Shown in pieces: positions 21,302 through 33,680 of a DNA stretch of 64,000 nucleotides (positions are counted from its first letter, which is position 1; each line of letters begins with the position of its first letter). The translations under genes and the position numbers were made by a program. Location: the NCBI GenBank assembly GCA_947650285.1, contig CANTFL010000226.1, forward strand, positions 407,103 through 471,102, written 5' to 3'. This DNA is from Hyaloperonospora brassicae (taxonomy: Eukaryota; Oomycota; Peronosporomycetes; Peronosporales; Peronosporaceae). The notes below the pieces were generated by a model. The model saw nothing but the letters and a program-made list of their open reading frames with translations, did not search any database and had not been told where the DNA came from.

Positions 21302-24300
21302 AGCTGCACGGCGAAAAGTGTTATGCGGTGCGCGGTCGGCGGCAACAACACCATGGTGTCATTGCGCCTGATCGAGCAGATGGATTTGTAGTGTTAGATA
21401 GCTCGAGGCTGACACTGCGATCAAGCAGCGGTTCACACGATCGAAACGATGCACGCGATACTCGCAAATTCATCCAATGCCGTGTCGTTGGTAACTGCGA
21501 TCGGTTCCCAGGAACGATGTTCGGTATGATGGGAAGCGTAAATGGATAGCTCACGTCACTTTCAACGACGAGAGACTCGAGGGAGAGCTGTGCGACCCGA
21601 GCGAAAGAGTACGCGCTTCATAATGCCAGTGACAAGCGACGTGCAAGTTGCTGGACCAACAAGTCTCAGCATTGGTGACACATATGACGACCGCAATCAT
21701 GTGCAAGTCACAACAGACCATAGACGTCGATACTGAAATGGAAACGTGGGGGGAACGAAGCGCTATAGTGGCACAAGCAATCAGCGAAATGAAAGCTTTG
21801 GACGTCGGCGCCTCTTTTTCTTCGAGAAATAGCAGCATGGCTGCAAGACGTTGTCTGTCCTTGCGAGGTGTGTCAAGCTGGTGACACCTGTCACCGCAAA
21901 AAAAGAAATGCGTTTACGTAGTCCGTGGGCACACTGCGCAGGCCTACGAAAAAGGCCAAGAAAGGCCTGAACGAGCATGGACAGCTGATTCGAGGAGCGT
22001 TGGGAACGACACCATTGTCCGTGAGACGCGAATCCACAACTCAGCAAACGTGACAGTGAAGCATAGTTCTACAATGTCACATTGACATGCTACGAACGCA
22101 CTTGTGAGCAGTCATGTCTCGGATCGTACGTTGGGACTGCTTCCATTGAGAGATGTACCTCCCCAAGCTCTCCCTGCCTGTGGCACACACCAGCAGATCA
22201 GACAAAAGCTACGTCACGGCAATGTCGATGGCGGTACAGCATTCCAATTACCTCGTGCACCGTGTTCCCACAATACAACGAAAGAAGGAACGTCGAGCTT
22301 GACCGCGTAGATCCACCAGTCCGCTCCCATTCAACACCCGTTCATGTCAACGCCACGGCACCACTGGCGCAACCTCAAGAAGCGTCTGGAGTACCGCAAA
22401 TTTACGTGCAACAGGGAAACAAAGGTGCGGCTGTGTTGTGCAGAACCACTATGGCAGTATGATCGCCAAGAGAGCTATCGTGTGTGCGAGTTGCCTTGAC
22501 TTGCAACGCCTCACCCTGTCTCGACATTTCGACGCACAGCCAAAACTATTGGTGTGCAGCTCACACGGGTCCTGGAAACAGCATACGCTGGTGGAAACAT
22601 ACATAGCAGGTCTCACGACGAACGGCTTACTCTTTAACACTTGCAAAAAAAATGAGCAGAAGAAAGCGTGAGCATCTGATGGCCCTCAACAAAAACTCCA
22701 ACTCGACTTGTTCTGACGACCACTGCGTATGAACGATACGCCACTGGATTCTGCTGTTATCGTCAGACCGCTCTTTTCGCACCAAAAGTCACATCATTCA
22801 GCGTTTGTGCGAAAAGGAAGTTATGCGCTCACTTTTTTTCGCTGTCAGTCCAACACTTGTCTCCCCCTTCTTCTGTTGGGTTCGATCTGGTTTGCCGTCC
22901 TTTGCTATCGACAGTCCATGTCCATGTAAACGGTCACGCTTCGATCTTTCGAGCGTTCTTGTAAAGCACACAGTCGCTTGGACTGCTTCTAGCAGAGTTC
23001 GTCAGCTGATGCTTTTGACAACACATGTACATCATGGTTAGTCTCCATCCAGCCATAGCCAACGTCTTATCCGGATAGGAACTGCAGCATGGAAACATTG
23101 CACAAGTCCAGTGTGGCTTCGATCGATCTTCCGCGATAAGTGTATCGACTTGTGTCAGTTCCGAGACCAGAACAACAAGCAAACATCAATCTTCGTGCAC
23201 AGTGAGTGCTTGATCAGACCGCAGCGCGCTCATGGTCGCAATGTGGATACTTCGATCGCTGTTGACGACACTCCATCGGTTTCGCATCTCGTTCTTTCTT
23301 GGTCGCAGCTTTTGGTGCCTATTCGCCTGTTTCTAAGGTCGCCTTGAGCGGATTGATACATGATGAGGCAATAATGAGATGGTCAACGCGCGACCACGTC
23401 TGGTGGACGGAGTACATCTGCTGGGCGACAAGTGCTCCACACATGCATGCATGCATGCAGCAATTATAAAGTCTTGAATGCCCTGTCTGACACCCGTGCT
23501 CTCAGATTGGTATCATTCCTTTCGCCGTGAGGTGGTTCAGAACGCTCAGAATACTAGACAGTCGACGTACGCTGTATAGAGACGGGTTGTGTGACCTCAG
23601 AAGGGATGACTTGCAACAACTTGACAGCGGCAACATGAGTGAATTGCTGCGAATGTCCGAATCGCTCGAATATCGTGGACGTTCAGCTACACCCTCGACT
23701 CAACTTGTGAGCGGTTGATTATCGATCGAACTCAGACAAAACTTACTCCGAAGAAAAGCGTCGTGCCGGCTTCAATACAAAGTGACTTGTCTTCCACCGT
23801 GTCGTGCAACAAGTTGACATGGTCATGCCCATCGATACTTGCAGGCGACGATCAAGATTGAGGAAGGAATCGTCCGATGTATATACCTTGTGAAGGTCGT
23901 ATGGTCATCGATTCGAATTGCACTGTACATACCACAATCAAGCGATTCATCAGGCCCGTGAGCTTCGTGTGTGGGATGCTGTAGTTCACACATAGCTAGA
24001 AGGTCACACGAATTTGACTCCTGGTCGGCTACTAAGAGGACACCGCTTTGTTTTGAACTGCTACTTGCTAACAATTGCTCTATTCGTAATGACGGTTCCA
24101 AGTGTTTACTCACCGCAACATGCTCTAGTTACAACTGTTTCGAGGTAATTTCCTGTAGCACAAAAGCTGTGTCTGCTGCTACAGGACACTGCAATTGGTC
24201 CAGAGCAGGAGCGCGTACCACACAACAGCAGCTAATGGGCGAAAGAAAACGGTCCATTCCTTTCCGATGAAGTCGGTGTTATTTTGAATCCAATGGTAGA

Positions 24301-24673
24301 ATTGGCAGCGACGCTTGAGTTCTATGCTGCACAGGATCACTGGTACCAAATGACAACGCGGGACATTCGTAATACAGGGCGGGATTGAGGAGGTCTGCTC
24401 TTGTTTTCAGTGCCGTTAAACACAAGTGACTACTGACCTATATGAGGCTGCGCAGTTCTGTTCGACGACACATTCGATGACTTCTATCATCATCAACTTC
24501 CGATCACAATTGGTATGCGTCTATAAACACATTCGCTGTGCGCTATCTAGTAATGCTCGACACATGTTCCGTCGCCTACCTTCCGCTGCACAATTCTATG
24601 GCATGCTGGCCTTGCGGCTGGGAGGATTGACGGTTTGCTGCAGATTAGCAAAGTGGAGGAGAGCATCAGAAAG
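21302..24673. other. 3.4 kb gap without a recognisable gene
   Basis: Only short overlapping ORFs are seen on both strands. One plus-strand stretch at about 21510-21620 reads YDGKRKWIAHVTFNDERLEG, ends at a stop, and is preceded by a possible CCCAG splice acceptor. It could be an exon of a gene I cannot identify. A CATG microsatellite lies near 23442-23458. No tRNA, LTR or transposase signature was found. Confidence 0.45.
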
Positions 24674-25927
24674 CTACACAGCAAACTGATCCGCCTCGTT
24701 ATCGTCACTGATGTCGTCGATGCTGCTCGTCTCGTAGTCTGACTTCCCAACGTACGCGATTATGAGGATCGCGATGATGGCAGTCGCCACTGCAGCGATA
24801 AGCAATGGATGCTGCCTGGCACGTGCCACCAGCGCAGCAATCTTACTCGTCTCCGCGTTTCCCGTTGCCTGGTTGCCCCCCAGCTTTGCATACAGCTTCC
24901 TCTCCAAGGCTTTCTGGTCGCGTTTCTTCGTCTTCAGCTGCACCAGCAGTTGACGCACTTTACCATTCCTTGGTTCCATCTCCACTGCCTTGCGCAAGAA
25001 CGTATTGGCTTCCTCAAACTCGTTCTGGTCCAGCGCGATTTGGCCAATGCGGTACATGGCCTTTACATTCTTTCCATCGAGCTGCAGCACCTCCAAGCTC
25101 GACTGCCGCGCCTCCTTATACTGCTTCAGCTTGTGCTGCACGTTGCCCACATTGTTTCCCAACGCCACTAGCAACTCTTTGCACTGCACTGCATCTTCCT
25201 CCGAGTGTTCCCACGACTCGAGCAACTTCAGCGCTCGCTTGTACATCTTAGCTGCCTGCTCATAGTTCTTCTCCTTATAGTAACGATTACCACTCTCTTT
25301 CTTCTGCGTCGCTTCAACAATGAGCTCCTGAGAACTCATCTCGGCCGTGATCTTTTTACCCACGCGGCAGAGCTCCACTACAAACTTCATCTCTGCTCCA
25401 GGAACCACGTGCGGTTCCAGCCCCGTGTCCCCATAGGCAAACCGGGCATCGCAACGTACCTCACACACTTCTCCGACGTGCATCATCTTGGCCACCAGCT
25501 CAAGTGCTGTCTCAAAAACATCGTACAGCCGAATTGGTAAACATGAGGTGCACAACCCAGGGATACCCTTTCGGGCATAAATGACGTACCTGGCACCACT
25601 TCGCCATCTCCGATCCGAAATTTTCGAACCTCATTGGTTGCGACTTTCTGGTTCGATTTGAGTACCCACGTCGAATATTTGATACCCACTTCTTCGCCAA
25701 ACTCTAATCGATACAAACGACAACTAGTGAGAAAAACATGCCCCATGTGGCAAATATTCTCCTGAAGAGGTACAATAGAAACAGATGATGACATTCCGTC
25801 CGAAACACAGCGACTTGCTACCTGCTTGAATGCCGTCGGTGTTCACGGTGAGCACCTTGCGAAAGATGCCGCCACTACCCAAGACATCGTCGAATCCTTC
25901 GCGCTCGGACCCGCTAACGGTCACCAT
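24674..25927 (-). CDS. FKBP8-like peptidyl-prolyl isomerase with TPRs and tail anchor
   Basis: Predicted exons are 25822-25927, 25590-25703 and 24674-25506 (350 residues), with GT-AG introns of 118 and 83 bp that keep the frame. The N-terminal FKBP-type domain has VLGSGGIFRKVLTVN, FGEEVGIKYSTWVLKS, RKFRIGDGEVVPALELVA and MMHVGEVCEV with FAYGD. Aromatic active-site residues are sparse, as in FKBP8. Next come tetratricopeptide repeats (ESGNRYYKEKNYEQAAKMYK, YKEARQSSLEVLQLDGKNVK, MYRIGQIALDQNEFEEA). The C-terminus has one hydrophobic helix (LLIAAVATAIIAILIIAYVG) and a short acidic tail, typical of a tail-anchored outer-mitochondrial or ER protein. The first intron's junctions were chosen because they rebuild the FKBP strand; other sites are possible. 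Confidence 0.85.
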
Positions 25928-27087
25928 GCTCGAAGGCTGTTGTCGCACGATAGAAATGTCTCAATTCACGATTCCAGTCCTCTTTCGAGGCATGAGCGAA
26001 AGGACTTTGTGCATGAGTCAAGTCCTATTTGCATGCATAAAGGGACTATTTGCTTGGATAAAGTACGATTCGTAGCTCTTCTATCACGATGTGTCGTGTT
26101 CGGTCATTCATCGCGACGGGCTATTTGGGTACCGGCTTAGAAAAGTGTCTGCATTTCTTTCGAATCGCGTCAAGTCGTCGCAGCGTCGTCAAGTCTCGAT
26201 TGCCTGTACTGCATCACAGCTTTAATTCGATACGTCGTGACAGACGTGGCAGAGAAGGTCGGTAAATACTGGTTAAGCTCAACAGTGAGCAGTCCGAGCC
26301 CGCTTAGTAGTCAGTACTCAGGTTACGAGCGCAAGGAATAGGACGGAAGCAACGGAGATAAACACAGCGCCATGTGCGCGATATGTAGTGCTGTCACTGT
26401 GGTATCGTGTTCAACATCAACGCATCATGCGAACCACATGCAACAACGACGCAAACGAGAATAGCAAATGAAATCCGGTTACAAAGCTCCGCTGCATGAG
26501 CGAGTGCGTCATCACTCGATGGACGGGTGCAATGCACTGTGCTTGATGTTGCTCGAAACGGGGTCCGCCAAAGTTGGCATTAGCAGGACGCTGCAATGAC
26601 TTTGGCGCTGCTTCCCCATCTTCCAATAACTAGCCATTGGACGACCTGTACATGTCGACAATGGACGTCTGAAACAGTACCAGCAAGACACGGTCCTGCT
26701 GGACAACCACTGAGCTTTAAAGCAGTAGCGCGTTTCTAAGTACCAAAGCACTGATGCGCCAGGCAGACGCATCGCCGAATGTACCTACCACCAGACGCAA
26801 TCGACCTGCTCATTCACACCCGTACTTATCATGGAACAATCAGTCGTCACGGGGCTACACCAACTGGGAACTGTCATGAGCACCACTGGAAGTCCAGCAT
26901 TTGTCATCCACAAAAGTGACAGGCAGCACGTGTAGCGCACTCAATCCGTCGGCAATGGAGGCAATAGCTTGATCATCCTCGACCATCTACATCATTTGTG
27001 CGCGATCAAGCGATGGGCGGTATCCACGAGTTTGTAGCTTGCTAGTCGTGGAGCTGTTGGCTGCCGAAACACCCGCTGGCTGCGATC
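25928..27087. other. No recognisable gene
   Basis: This stretch lies between the 5' end of the FKBP gene and the 3' end of the PDZ gene. Short ORFs (up to 104 codons) show no motif. It must contain the FKBP promoter and the 3' untranslated region of the PDZ gene. Confidence 0.5.
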
Positions 27088-27170
27088 GTCACTCTGCATA
27101 AAGGGGTCAGGAACTCCTCACCGTCTCGTCACTCTGCATAAAGGGGTCAGGAACTCCTCACCGTCTCGTC
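27088..27170. repeat. Perfect 40-bp tandem duplication over a stop codon
   Basis: Two identical 40-bp copies (27088-27127 and 27128-27167), each starting GTCACTCTGCATAAAGGGGT, are directly adjacent, plus three further matching bases. The right copy contains the stop codon (27158-27160) and last codons of the PDZ gene. The left copy lies in its 3' untranslated region. No mismatch is seen, so the duplication is recent or a sequence-assembly artefact. Confidence 0.85.
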
Positions 27171-30100
27171 AGTGACCGTCGAAAGGCGGCAATGCCATCT
27201 TGGAGCTCTTCATCCTCTTCCTCCTCGTCGTCGTCGCCGTCTTCATCGCCGGACGAGAAAGCCGGAAAACTGGTCGAAGGAGAGGAAGGCACACATTCGA
27301 CAATGCCACCACGAGCGTCCGGTTGCAGACGATGAAGACGGAAGGCGAGAGAGCTGTTGACCTTCTTGACTGCATCGACTTGGTCTCTGGCTTCACTCAG
27401 AGATTCGTTCAGCTGCTGCACAGTGCGCAGCAGCTCGTTGTTCCGAGCTACAAGACGCTTGCTACCCTTGACCTTGTCACCACCACCGTCGAAGAGGCGT
27501 TTGAGCTCTGCCAATTCGTGAGCTGTTTTTGTCGCATCAGCTTTAACTGAGACAAGCTCCACCTGCAGGCGTCTTCGCTCCGTGAGTTGTGCTGCAAGAT
27601 CATCCAGTGGCTGGTTGTCGTTGGCCACCACAAGTCTGCGAAGCTCCCTCGACAGCTCTGTTGATTTAGTGCGAAGCATGTTGCGTTCGGCCACCAAAGT
27701 CACGTGTTTGTCCTCCAGCTGAGCAATCTGCACCTGCTGGTCTTCTACTTGTTGTTGTAGGTCGGTGGTGCTTACCGTTGCGACAGTCCCAAACCAAGCA
27801 TCACGTTTCCAGTTTTGTGCTGCGAGCACAGCGGTATCTGTCCGCTTTTCTCCATTGAAAAACTGGGCCTCAGTTTGCGTGTCTTGGTCCAGCATCGTTA
27901 CTGTTCGCTTTGCTGCAACTCCAGCCAGCTGCTCTAGTTCTTGTCGACAAGATGCCAGCTGCCTCTCTACCTTCTCTAGTTTTGACTGCAATATCTGCGT
28001 TTCGCGTGCTTGTGTATCATGTTGCCTCGCAAGCTTCTCAAGTTGCCGGATCTTCGTTTGATGCAACTCGATGCGACTGTTCTTTAGCTCGATGGATGCA
28101 GCAATCTGCTTGTTCTCCTGCATTGCTACTTTTTGGAGAACCGACGCCGATACAAGCTTCTCTCGAAGCATGTTTATTTCCTTGTCTTGTGCAGCAAGAC
28201 GACCTTCCAAAAACGAATTGTCGGCACCAACATCTGTGCCGCTCACTCCACAACCGCTTTTGCTTGCCATCACGGATGCACGAGGTGGTCTTGGTGTAGG
28301 TAAAGTGAAGTCCGATGTTTGCTCTTTCATCAGCTGACCAGAATTTCCGCGGTTCAAACCAACTAGATCACTCAGCCGCGCACTAGACACGGAGCTTAGC
28401 GACCCCTCGCTTTGTAGTTGTACCGAAAGAAGCTTCCTAGCAATAGGCGAAGAAGTAGCTCCTGATACCGGAGTTGTTGCCGACGGCGGCGACCCTGCAC
28501 TACCTGCAGAATCTCTCGTCGCAGTAGAGCCACTAGCGGGGGACATTCCGCCCAAGTGTGGCCCCACGCTTTGAGTTGCAATCAGTGGTGCTGGTGGTAG
28601 CGGGGATGCTGCAGCGACGTCAAACGCCGGGTCCATGTACAAATTTCTCTCATCGGCTCGAGCTATTTCTTCTTGCTCGGGTGAAATCAAACGAGCTCGG
28701 AACGTACGAATGAGCAGCGTCAAAATGTCGCGATTTTGCCTGTTCTGAGCCACCAAAAAGAAGCAAGACAGAGTTCCGAGCTGCTCTCGCCGATTTTGCA
28801 AATCGCACATATCTCCTTCACGGGCACCCAAGAAACCACCAAGCTCTCGCACCTTTATGGTGAAGCGGAGCTGGTTGCTAGGGTCCAGAAGTACCTGAAG
28901 ATATGGACCGTAGGCAGCGTCCACGACGACACCTCCATCGTCTTCTGATCTTTTTACAAGAGCCACCGATGTTGCCGAAATCTTGATTTGAAAGCTTTCG
29001 TGCTCATTGCTTGCCAAAGTAGCGGAAAACGAACCCGCGCCAGCTTCTACAAATACGTCCACCGTCTTTCTCACGTCTGCATCCAGTACTAACGGTCGAG
29101 GCATCTCTACTACACGCTGTAGATGTGCAAAGCGGAGTGACTCGCAACGCAATGACAGAATCGCGCCCACATCATCCACCGAAGGAAAATACGGACACCG
29201 TTTGACGCCCTTTATCTGTCTGATCTCCGCCTCGGGTGGCGTCTTGCGAAACCACGTGAGCGTAAATTCGTTCAGATCGTCATCCAGTACACCAACAAAT
29301 CGGCCTCCAGTTGTCACGGCTACAATAGGCGTCGAGTGCGGCACATCTACATTTGTATTTGCAGGTGTTTTGCGATGGCGGCCTCCTGCCGAGCTGTTGT
29401 GCGGTTTCAGCGCGAGGTTGTCCATCCAAGCTTTCACCACATTCTTGTCCTCCTCTGGCCTAGATGGCTTGTTGCCAATCATGCGCAACAAGCTCTTTTT
29501 CATACCGTCAGTTCCTGCTTTTCCACGCGAAACCCCGTACTTTCCTCCGTTCGATTCTGAATTCGCTGAGGACGCCAACGGTGACCGTGGATTGGCACTA
29601 TTCAGATCTGTTCCGCTGGTCTTCTGCTCAAATGATCCTGACCTTGTCATCTGGCTCAGTCTGGCACCCCACCCTGGACTACTCGAGGGTGACGTCGGTG
29701 GCATTGTAGTCTGCTTCTTTTCCAGCTCCTCTTTCTTCGTTCGATGGCAATGGAATGTCAATTTCAACGGAAACGTGGCCTCCTGCACAGCCGTAATGAT
29801 CTCGTTGAACACCATGCTGGTCACGTTCACGTCATTAATCGCCACCATTTCGTCACCCGGAGACACACGACCCGAAGCTTCAGCAACTGCCATGGTCCCA
29901 TCCGCTTTCCTCCGGAACGCCTTCACAAGAGCTCCCGTCCCGTCGTCTCGCGAGAGCAAATCCACAAACAGCGGACCAGCTGTGCGGTAGACCACAACGA
30001 CGTCACGCGTGCCCTTGTCTCGAGGCGACTTGATGCCTGCGAAGTCGGCCATGCCAGCGAGAATGCCTTCCCCCATTGCGATCAGTCCAAGAGGTTTCAA

Positions 30101-30712
30101 CGTACCAGACGCTCTCACTGAAATGGGCGGCGGCAGCGCCTCCACTGTTTTCTCCTCGTGAATATTTAGCGACGACTCGGAGTACGTCGGTCTGGCTAAA
30201 AACGTCGGCAACGCGTCAGCAGACGAGTCCACTGAGAGAGAGGGTGTGGACGACAGCGTGTGATCTCGTAAGGTTCCATCCGATTGGCTGCGTCTCTGTG
30301 CGTTCCAGGGCCCCCGCGGGACCGCATTCGATGCGTCTGTGTCTTGGCTATCGACCAGCAATAAGGATGGAGCTGCTGCAGCTGATACCGCTTTCGGACG
30401 GCCACTTGCAGCGAACGAACGTGGCGCGAAAGGCGACGGGGTCGGTGAAGACAGCGACAACTCGACTTGGAGAGGGAGGTGCGCCTCGAGGGGCCTCTCC
30501 GAATCTCCCTCATTGTCCCTCGCTGTAGCACACGCAGCTTCGGCGGTAGACGGGCCATCGTGTGCCATGGCGGACGAGGAAGAAGAGACCGATGCGCGGG
30601 CCGTTGACACTCGCGGCCTCGGGATGAAATGGTCCGACGCAATGATTGATCTCGTCGCTGTCCCTGGATACGTGATATATCGGGTTTCGGAGGGCGGCTC
30701 GTGCATCGGCAA
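27158..30712 (-). CDS. PDZ-domain and coiled-coil protein
   Basis: A single-exon ORF of 1184 residues. Residues 1-230 are Ser/Pro/Ala-rich and probably disordered. Residues about 236-323 form a PDZ domain (DVVVVYRTAGPLFVDLL, GRVSPGDEMVAINDVNVTSM, FPLKLTFHCH). A second ordered region (about 450-690) has TTGGRFVGVLDDDLNEFTLT, FRKTPPEAEI and YFPSVDDVGAILSLRCESLR, a beta-rich fold I cannot name. Residues about 880-1110 are coiled coil. The end is acidic (DEDGDDDEEEEDEE) and then RRSLTRR. It is likely a cytoplasmic scaffold. An internal ATG at 30568 is an alternative start. The ORFs on the opposite strand are shadows of its codon bias. Confidence 0.8.
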   Translation of the reverse strand: MPMHEPPSETRYITYPGTATRSIIASDHFIPRPRVSTARASVSSSSSAMAHDGPSTAEAACATARDNEGDSERPLEAHLPLQVELSLSSPTPSPFAPRSFAASGRPKAVSAAAAPSLLLVDSQDTDASNAVPRGPWNAQRRSQSDGTLRDHTLSSTPSLSVDSSADALPTFLARPTYSESSLNIHEEKTVEALPPPISVRASGTLKPLGLIAMGEGILAGMADFAGIKSPRDKGTRDVVVVYRTAGPLFVDLLSRDDGTGALVKAFRRKADGTMAVAEASGRVSPGDEMVAINDVNVTSMVFNEIITAVQEATFPLKLTFHCHRTKKEELEKKQTTMPPTSPSSSPGWGARLSQMTRSGSFEQKTSGTDLNSANPRSPLASSANSESNGGKYGVSRGKAGTDGMKKSLLRMIGNKPSRPEEDKNVVKAWMDNLALKPHNSSAGGRHRKTPANTNVDVPHSTPIVAVTTGGRFVGVLDDDLNEFTLTWFRKTPPEAEIRQIKGVKRCPYFPSVDDVGAILSLRCESLRFAHLQRVVEMPRPLVLDADVRKTVDVFVEAGAGSFSATLASNEHESFQIKISATSVALVKRSEDDGGVVVDAAYGPYLQVLLDPSNQLRFTIKVRELGGFLGAREGDMCDLQNRREQLGTLSCFFLVAQNRQNRDILTLLIRTFRARLISPEQEEIARADERNLYMDPAFDVAAASPLPPAPLIATQSVGPHLGGMSPASGSTATRDSAGSAGSPPSATTPVSGATSSPIARKLLSVQLQSEGSLSSVSSARLSDLVGLNRGNSGQLMKEQTSDFTLPTPRPPRASVMASKSGCGVSGTDVGADNSFLEGRLAAQDKEINMLREKLVSASVLQKVAMQENKQIAASIELKNSRIELHQTKIRQLEKLARQHDTQARETQILQSKLEKVERQLASCRQELEQLAGVAAKRTVTMLDQDTQTEAQFFNGEKRTDTAVLAAQNWKRDAWFGTVATVSTTDLQQQVEDQQVQIAQLEDKHVTLVAERNMLRTKSTELSRELRRLVVANDNQPLDDLAAQLTERRRLQVELVSVKADATKTAHELAELKRLFDGGGDKVKGSKRLVARNNELLRTVQQLNESLSEARDQVDAVKKVNSSLAFRLHRLQPDARGGIVECVPSSPSTSFPAFSSGDEDGDDDEEEEDEELQDGIAAFRRSLTRR

Positions 30713-31566
30713 AGTGCGATGTCGAGGGCTCGAAAAAGAGCTCAGTGTGTGTGTGTGTGAGTTTCCCGTACTTTTTGCGTGAGAAGAAAAGCACTGTAAA
30801 AGGCGTTTTCGCGACGTTTGATTGATACAGCTCTCTCGCTTGCTCTCGCTCTCCTCGCATCACATTTGAGTCCATCATTGAAAAAGCTGTTGCACTAGCT
30901 GCACTGAAACAGCTAATGTGAAGGAAACCAGAGCGTGCTGCTGTCAAGCGCGGGCCGTACTTTGTACTTACTTGTATAGACACATCCACTGAAAGCACTC
31001 ACTTGCTTTTGAGCGACTGCTGACAATCTTTCTCGTTTGCTGCTGATGTATACGAGCAACTAAAGCTATGGTTAAACAGCCCGTGACGATGCATGGGACC
31101 ACTACTTCCGTTGTCTGATGAGTACATTCACACAGGCAAGAGTCGCACTATAATTTGCAACCAATAGAAAGCCCATTTTGACCAAGAGCAGAGCATGCGT
31201 CTTACACGACGTGCAAGCGGTTGTTGATAAAACGCACAGCGTAGTCTAGATGTCGTCAATTGCTGAGTCGACGGTGCGTCCGGCCTTCGTCGATAGCAAT
31301 TGAAGCGGCAGGGGAACCACGCTGACTTGCGGTGTGAAAAGTACATGTCAATCAGTGCTGTCAACGAGTAGACGCACTCGAGCGACTGATTCCAATACAC
31401 ACGCGTCAGTGCCGCGTACGCTCTCGCATTGATTAAACTTCGTCTCTCCTTTGCTCAAAGGAGTTGCACGAAAGATTTTCATAGCTCTTCGCAACTGTAC
31501 CAGGCGATCACGTGGCAGACACACCGATAACACAGTCGGACTCCTCGCTTCGCTACCTATGTGAAT
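30713..31566. other. No recognisable gene
   Basis: This is the region upstream of the PDZ gene and up to the left end of the pogo-like transposon. A short GT microsatellite lies at 30746-30760. No other structure is seen. Confidence 0.5.
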
Positions 31567-31568
31567 TA

Positions 31569-33680
31569 CAGTCATTGCTCGGATAACCCATATCCTCATA
31601 ACTCATAATTCATACATCCCACACAAATTGAGTTCCACCATCCTCGTTCTATGGTCGCTAACTCATAACTCGTAACTCATAACCATAGGGCTTTGATGAG
31701 TTTTCCGGGGGACGAAAAATCATGCAAGAATACTCTTTAGCAAGGAAAATCATATTCCTGTATGAATTATACACATTTGAAGAAGACGAAGTGGCTGAGT
31801 GAACTCATCTGGTGAAGCCAAGAATCAAGGGTGCTCTGAGTGGTGGCATCCATACGGATAGACATCTAAACCTCATGAATATGCCTATGAAAAACCCTAT
31901 CAGCGGGTATCGAAATCAAGGATCTGGATACTTGATCTTTATTCCTTGCTGGTCTTCACCAATTCCACTTGCTCTTCCTCCTGCTCCCCCCTCTTCAGTT
32001 TCCTGTATCATCTGGATAATCTCACTATCATTCAACTCCACGTGTGCTGCTTCATCCTCCTCCACTGAATTCATAAGATTGGAAACGGCCATGGGATTCC
32101 TGAGAGGAAGCATATTGATGGCATCCTGCAACTCGCGCTCAACCATATGCTCCTTCTGATCAGCCGCAAAAGGCAAAGGAAGGATACAAATAGTCCAGTG
32201 TGGCTAAAACAATTTGCCACAGTTGCAGCTGAAATCTTCTCCCACAGTGCCACACTCCATTTCAGGGCGGTCAACTGGTCGACCCTGTAGATGTTAACAT
32301 CGCCGCGTTCGTCGCAGTCCACATCATTCTGAAGATGTAGGCACCTGGAGTGGCACTTAAAAGCAGCGATAATTTCGGCATCCATGAGCTAAATTTTTGC
32401 GGTACAGTTGGGAGGCAGGAACTGCACGTGAACATTCTCCAGCTCCAGATCATTGGAAGTATGAGATGATGCATTACACATCTAGCGGAAGCGAGATATT
32501 TTTCTTGCGGACCTGGGAATGATACTGCTATGTTAAAAGCGTATTCAAGTGGCCTGATAAATTTTAATGGAATCAAAAAATATAGTTTACTTACCTTCAT
32601 GTCGGTGTCGAATTTCTTCAACCACTCCCGAAACAGAGCACCAGTCATCCAGGACTTTTTGTTGTTCCAGTAGTCGAATCCGAGCTGCTCTCCGGACTTG
32701 CGCTTAAAACAGCGAGGTTTTTTTGCTTTCCCAATAAAAAGGCTTGAGTTTATCAGTACCATCCACATTGGCCGTGAAGGCAATAGAGATCCGTGCCTGA
32801 ATAAAAAGAAAACTGTTATTGAACTGAAAATTCTAATCTTTTGAGTTCTTTTCAGGAATCGAATCAAGGCCGACATTGTCTTTCTCGAAACCCTCAATTT
32901 CTTGCTGCGCAACCGTCTTCTCCGGAATCATGTTGTAGAATTATCCTAAATTAACAACATGAATTTTCAACACTAGACTAAAATTAGGATTTCTCAAATC
33001 TAGACATACTAGTTTCGTCCATGTTGAAAACATCTTGGGGCTCGTAGCGAGCAATTACAGCTTGAAGTCCAGGCAACGCTGCATCCATGGCTTCCTCATT
33101 TTCTGAACCCACTCTTTCCGTAGATCCGGATGCTGCGGAGCTTGTTTCGCTTCCGGAAGCGTTGCAACCATCGACTGAAAAACTTGATGGCTCCCTCAGG
33201 TAAACCAAGTCGTTCAGATAACACCTTGGCCTTGACCTCGATGACTTCTCCAGTTAGGGCAACATTCCTTGTCTGGCACTGACCGACCCATGTTGACAAT
33301 GCTTCCTCTAGCTTCGGATTCGGAGCGACGCGAGGGTGTTTGGCGGAAACTTTGGTATCTGTCATAGATTCCAGATCTGTGCATTTCTTTAGTATAAGAG
33401 AAATGGCAGACTGGGTGAGGTGAGCACCGAACTTGCTGAAAGCCCAATTTGCCAGAACACTCTGGCTCACATTCGGATTCTTGGCCTTGTGCTGGCATAT
33501 CTCGAGCCTTTGTGCATTGGTGAGGCCTGCTTGGGACATATTTGAATGTGATTCAAAAGGGGGAAACCGCTAATGTAATATTTTTATTAAACAAAGTCAT
33601 CAGAAATTTACGTTACTCAATCTCGGCTATCTCACAGAAGTTGTCGCCACGAAGCCTTATAGTTATCCGAGGAATGACTG
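31569..33680 (-). mobile_element. Pogo-like (Tc1/mariner superfamily) DNA transposon with TIRs
   Basis: The left end CAGTCATTGCTCGGATAAC (31569-31587) and the complement of the right end (33662-33680) match at 18 of 19 bases. Both ends are flanked by TA (31567-31568 and 33681-33682), the target duplication of Tc1/mariner elements; CAGT termini are typical of the pogo branch. The element is 2112 bp and carries one minus-strand transposase gene, which is broken. Direct repeats of AACTCATAA lie in the left subterminal region (31600-31690). Confidence 0.85.
31916..33539 (-). pseudogene. Pogo/CENP-B type transposase pseudogene
   Basis: The N-terminus has the two helix-turn-helix DNA-binding modules of pogo/CENP-B proteins (LTNAQRLEICQHKA to SAISLILKK; then LPEGAIKFF and WLQRFRKRNKLRS). 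The DDE core starts with VFNMDETS (first Asp). It continues with KAKKPRCFKRKSGEQLGFDY, NKKSWMTGALFREWLKKFD, and after a break ELENVHVQFLPPNCT with MDAEIIAAFKCH. The second catalytic Asp region (SLPLDV) is followed by a frameshift. At least three frame changes occur. One at 32513-32594 looks like a GT-AG intron (GTAAGT donor, CCCAG acceptor). Later codons are acidic (NSVEEDEAAHVELNDSE). Confidence 0.8.

Noticed and set aside
29007..29990. 327-codon plus-strand ORF opposite the PDZ gene
   Set aside because: Composition is Ser/Thr/Arg-rich without domains and mirrors the codon bias of the 1184-codon gene on the other strand.
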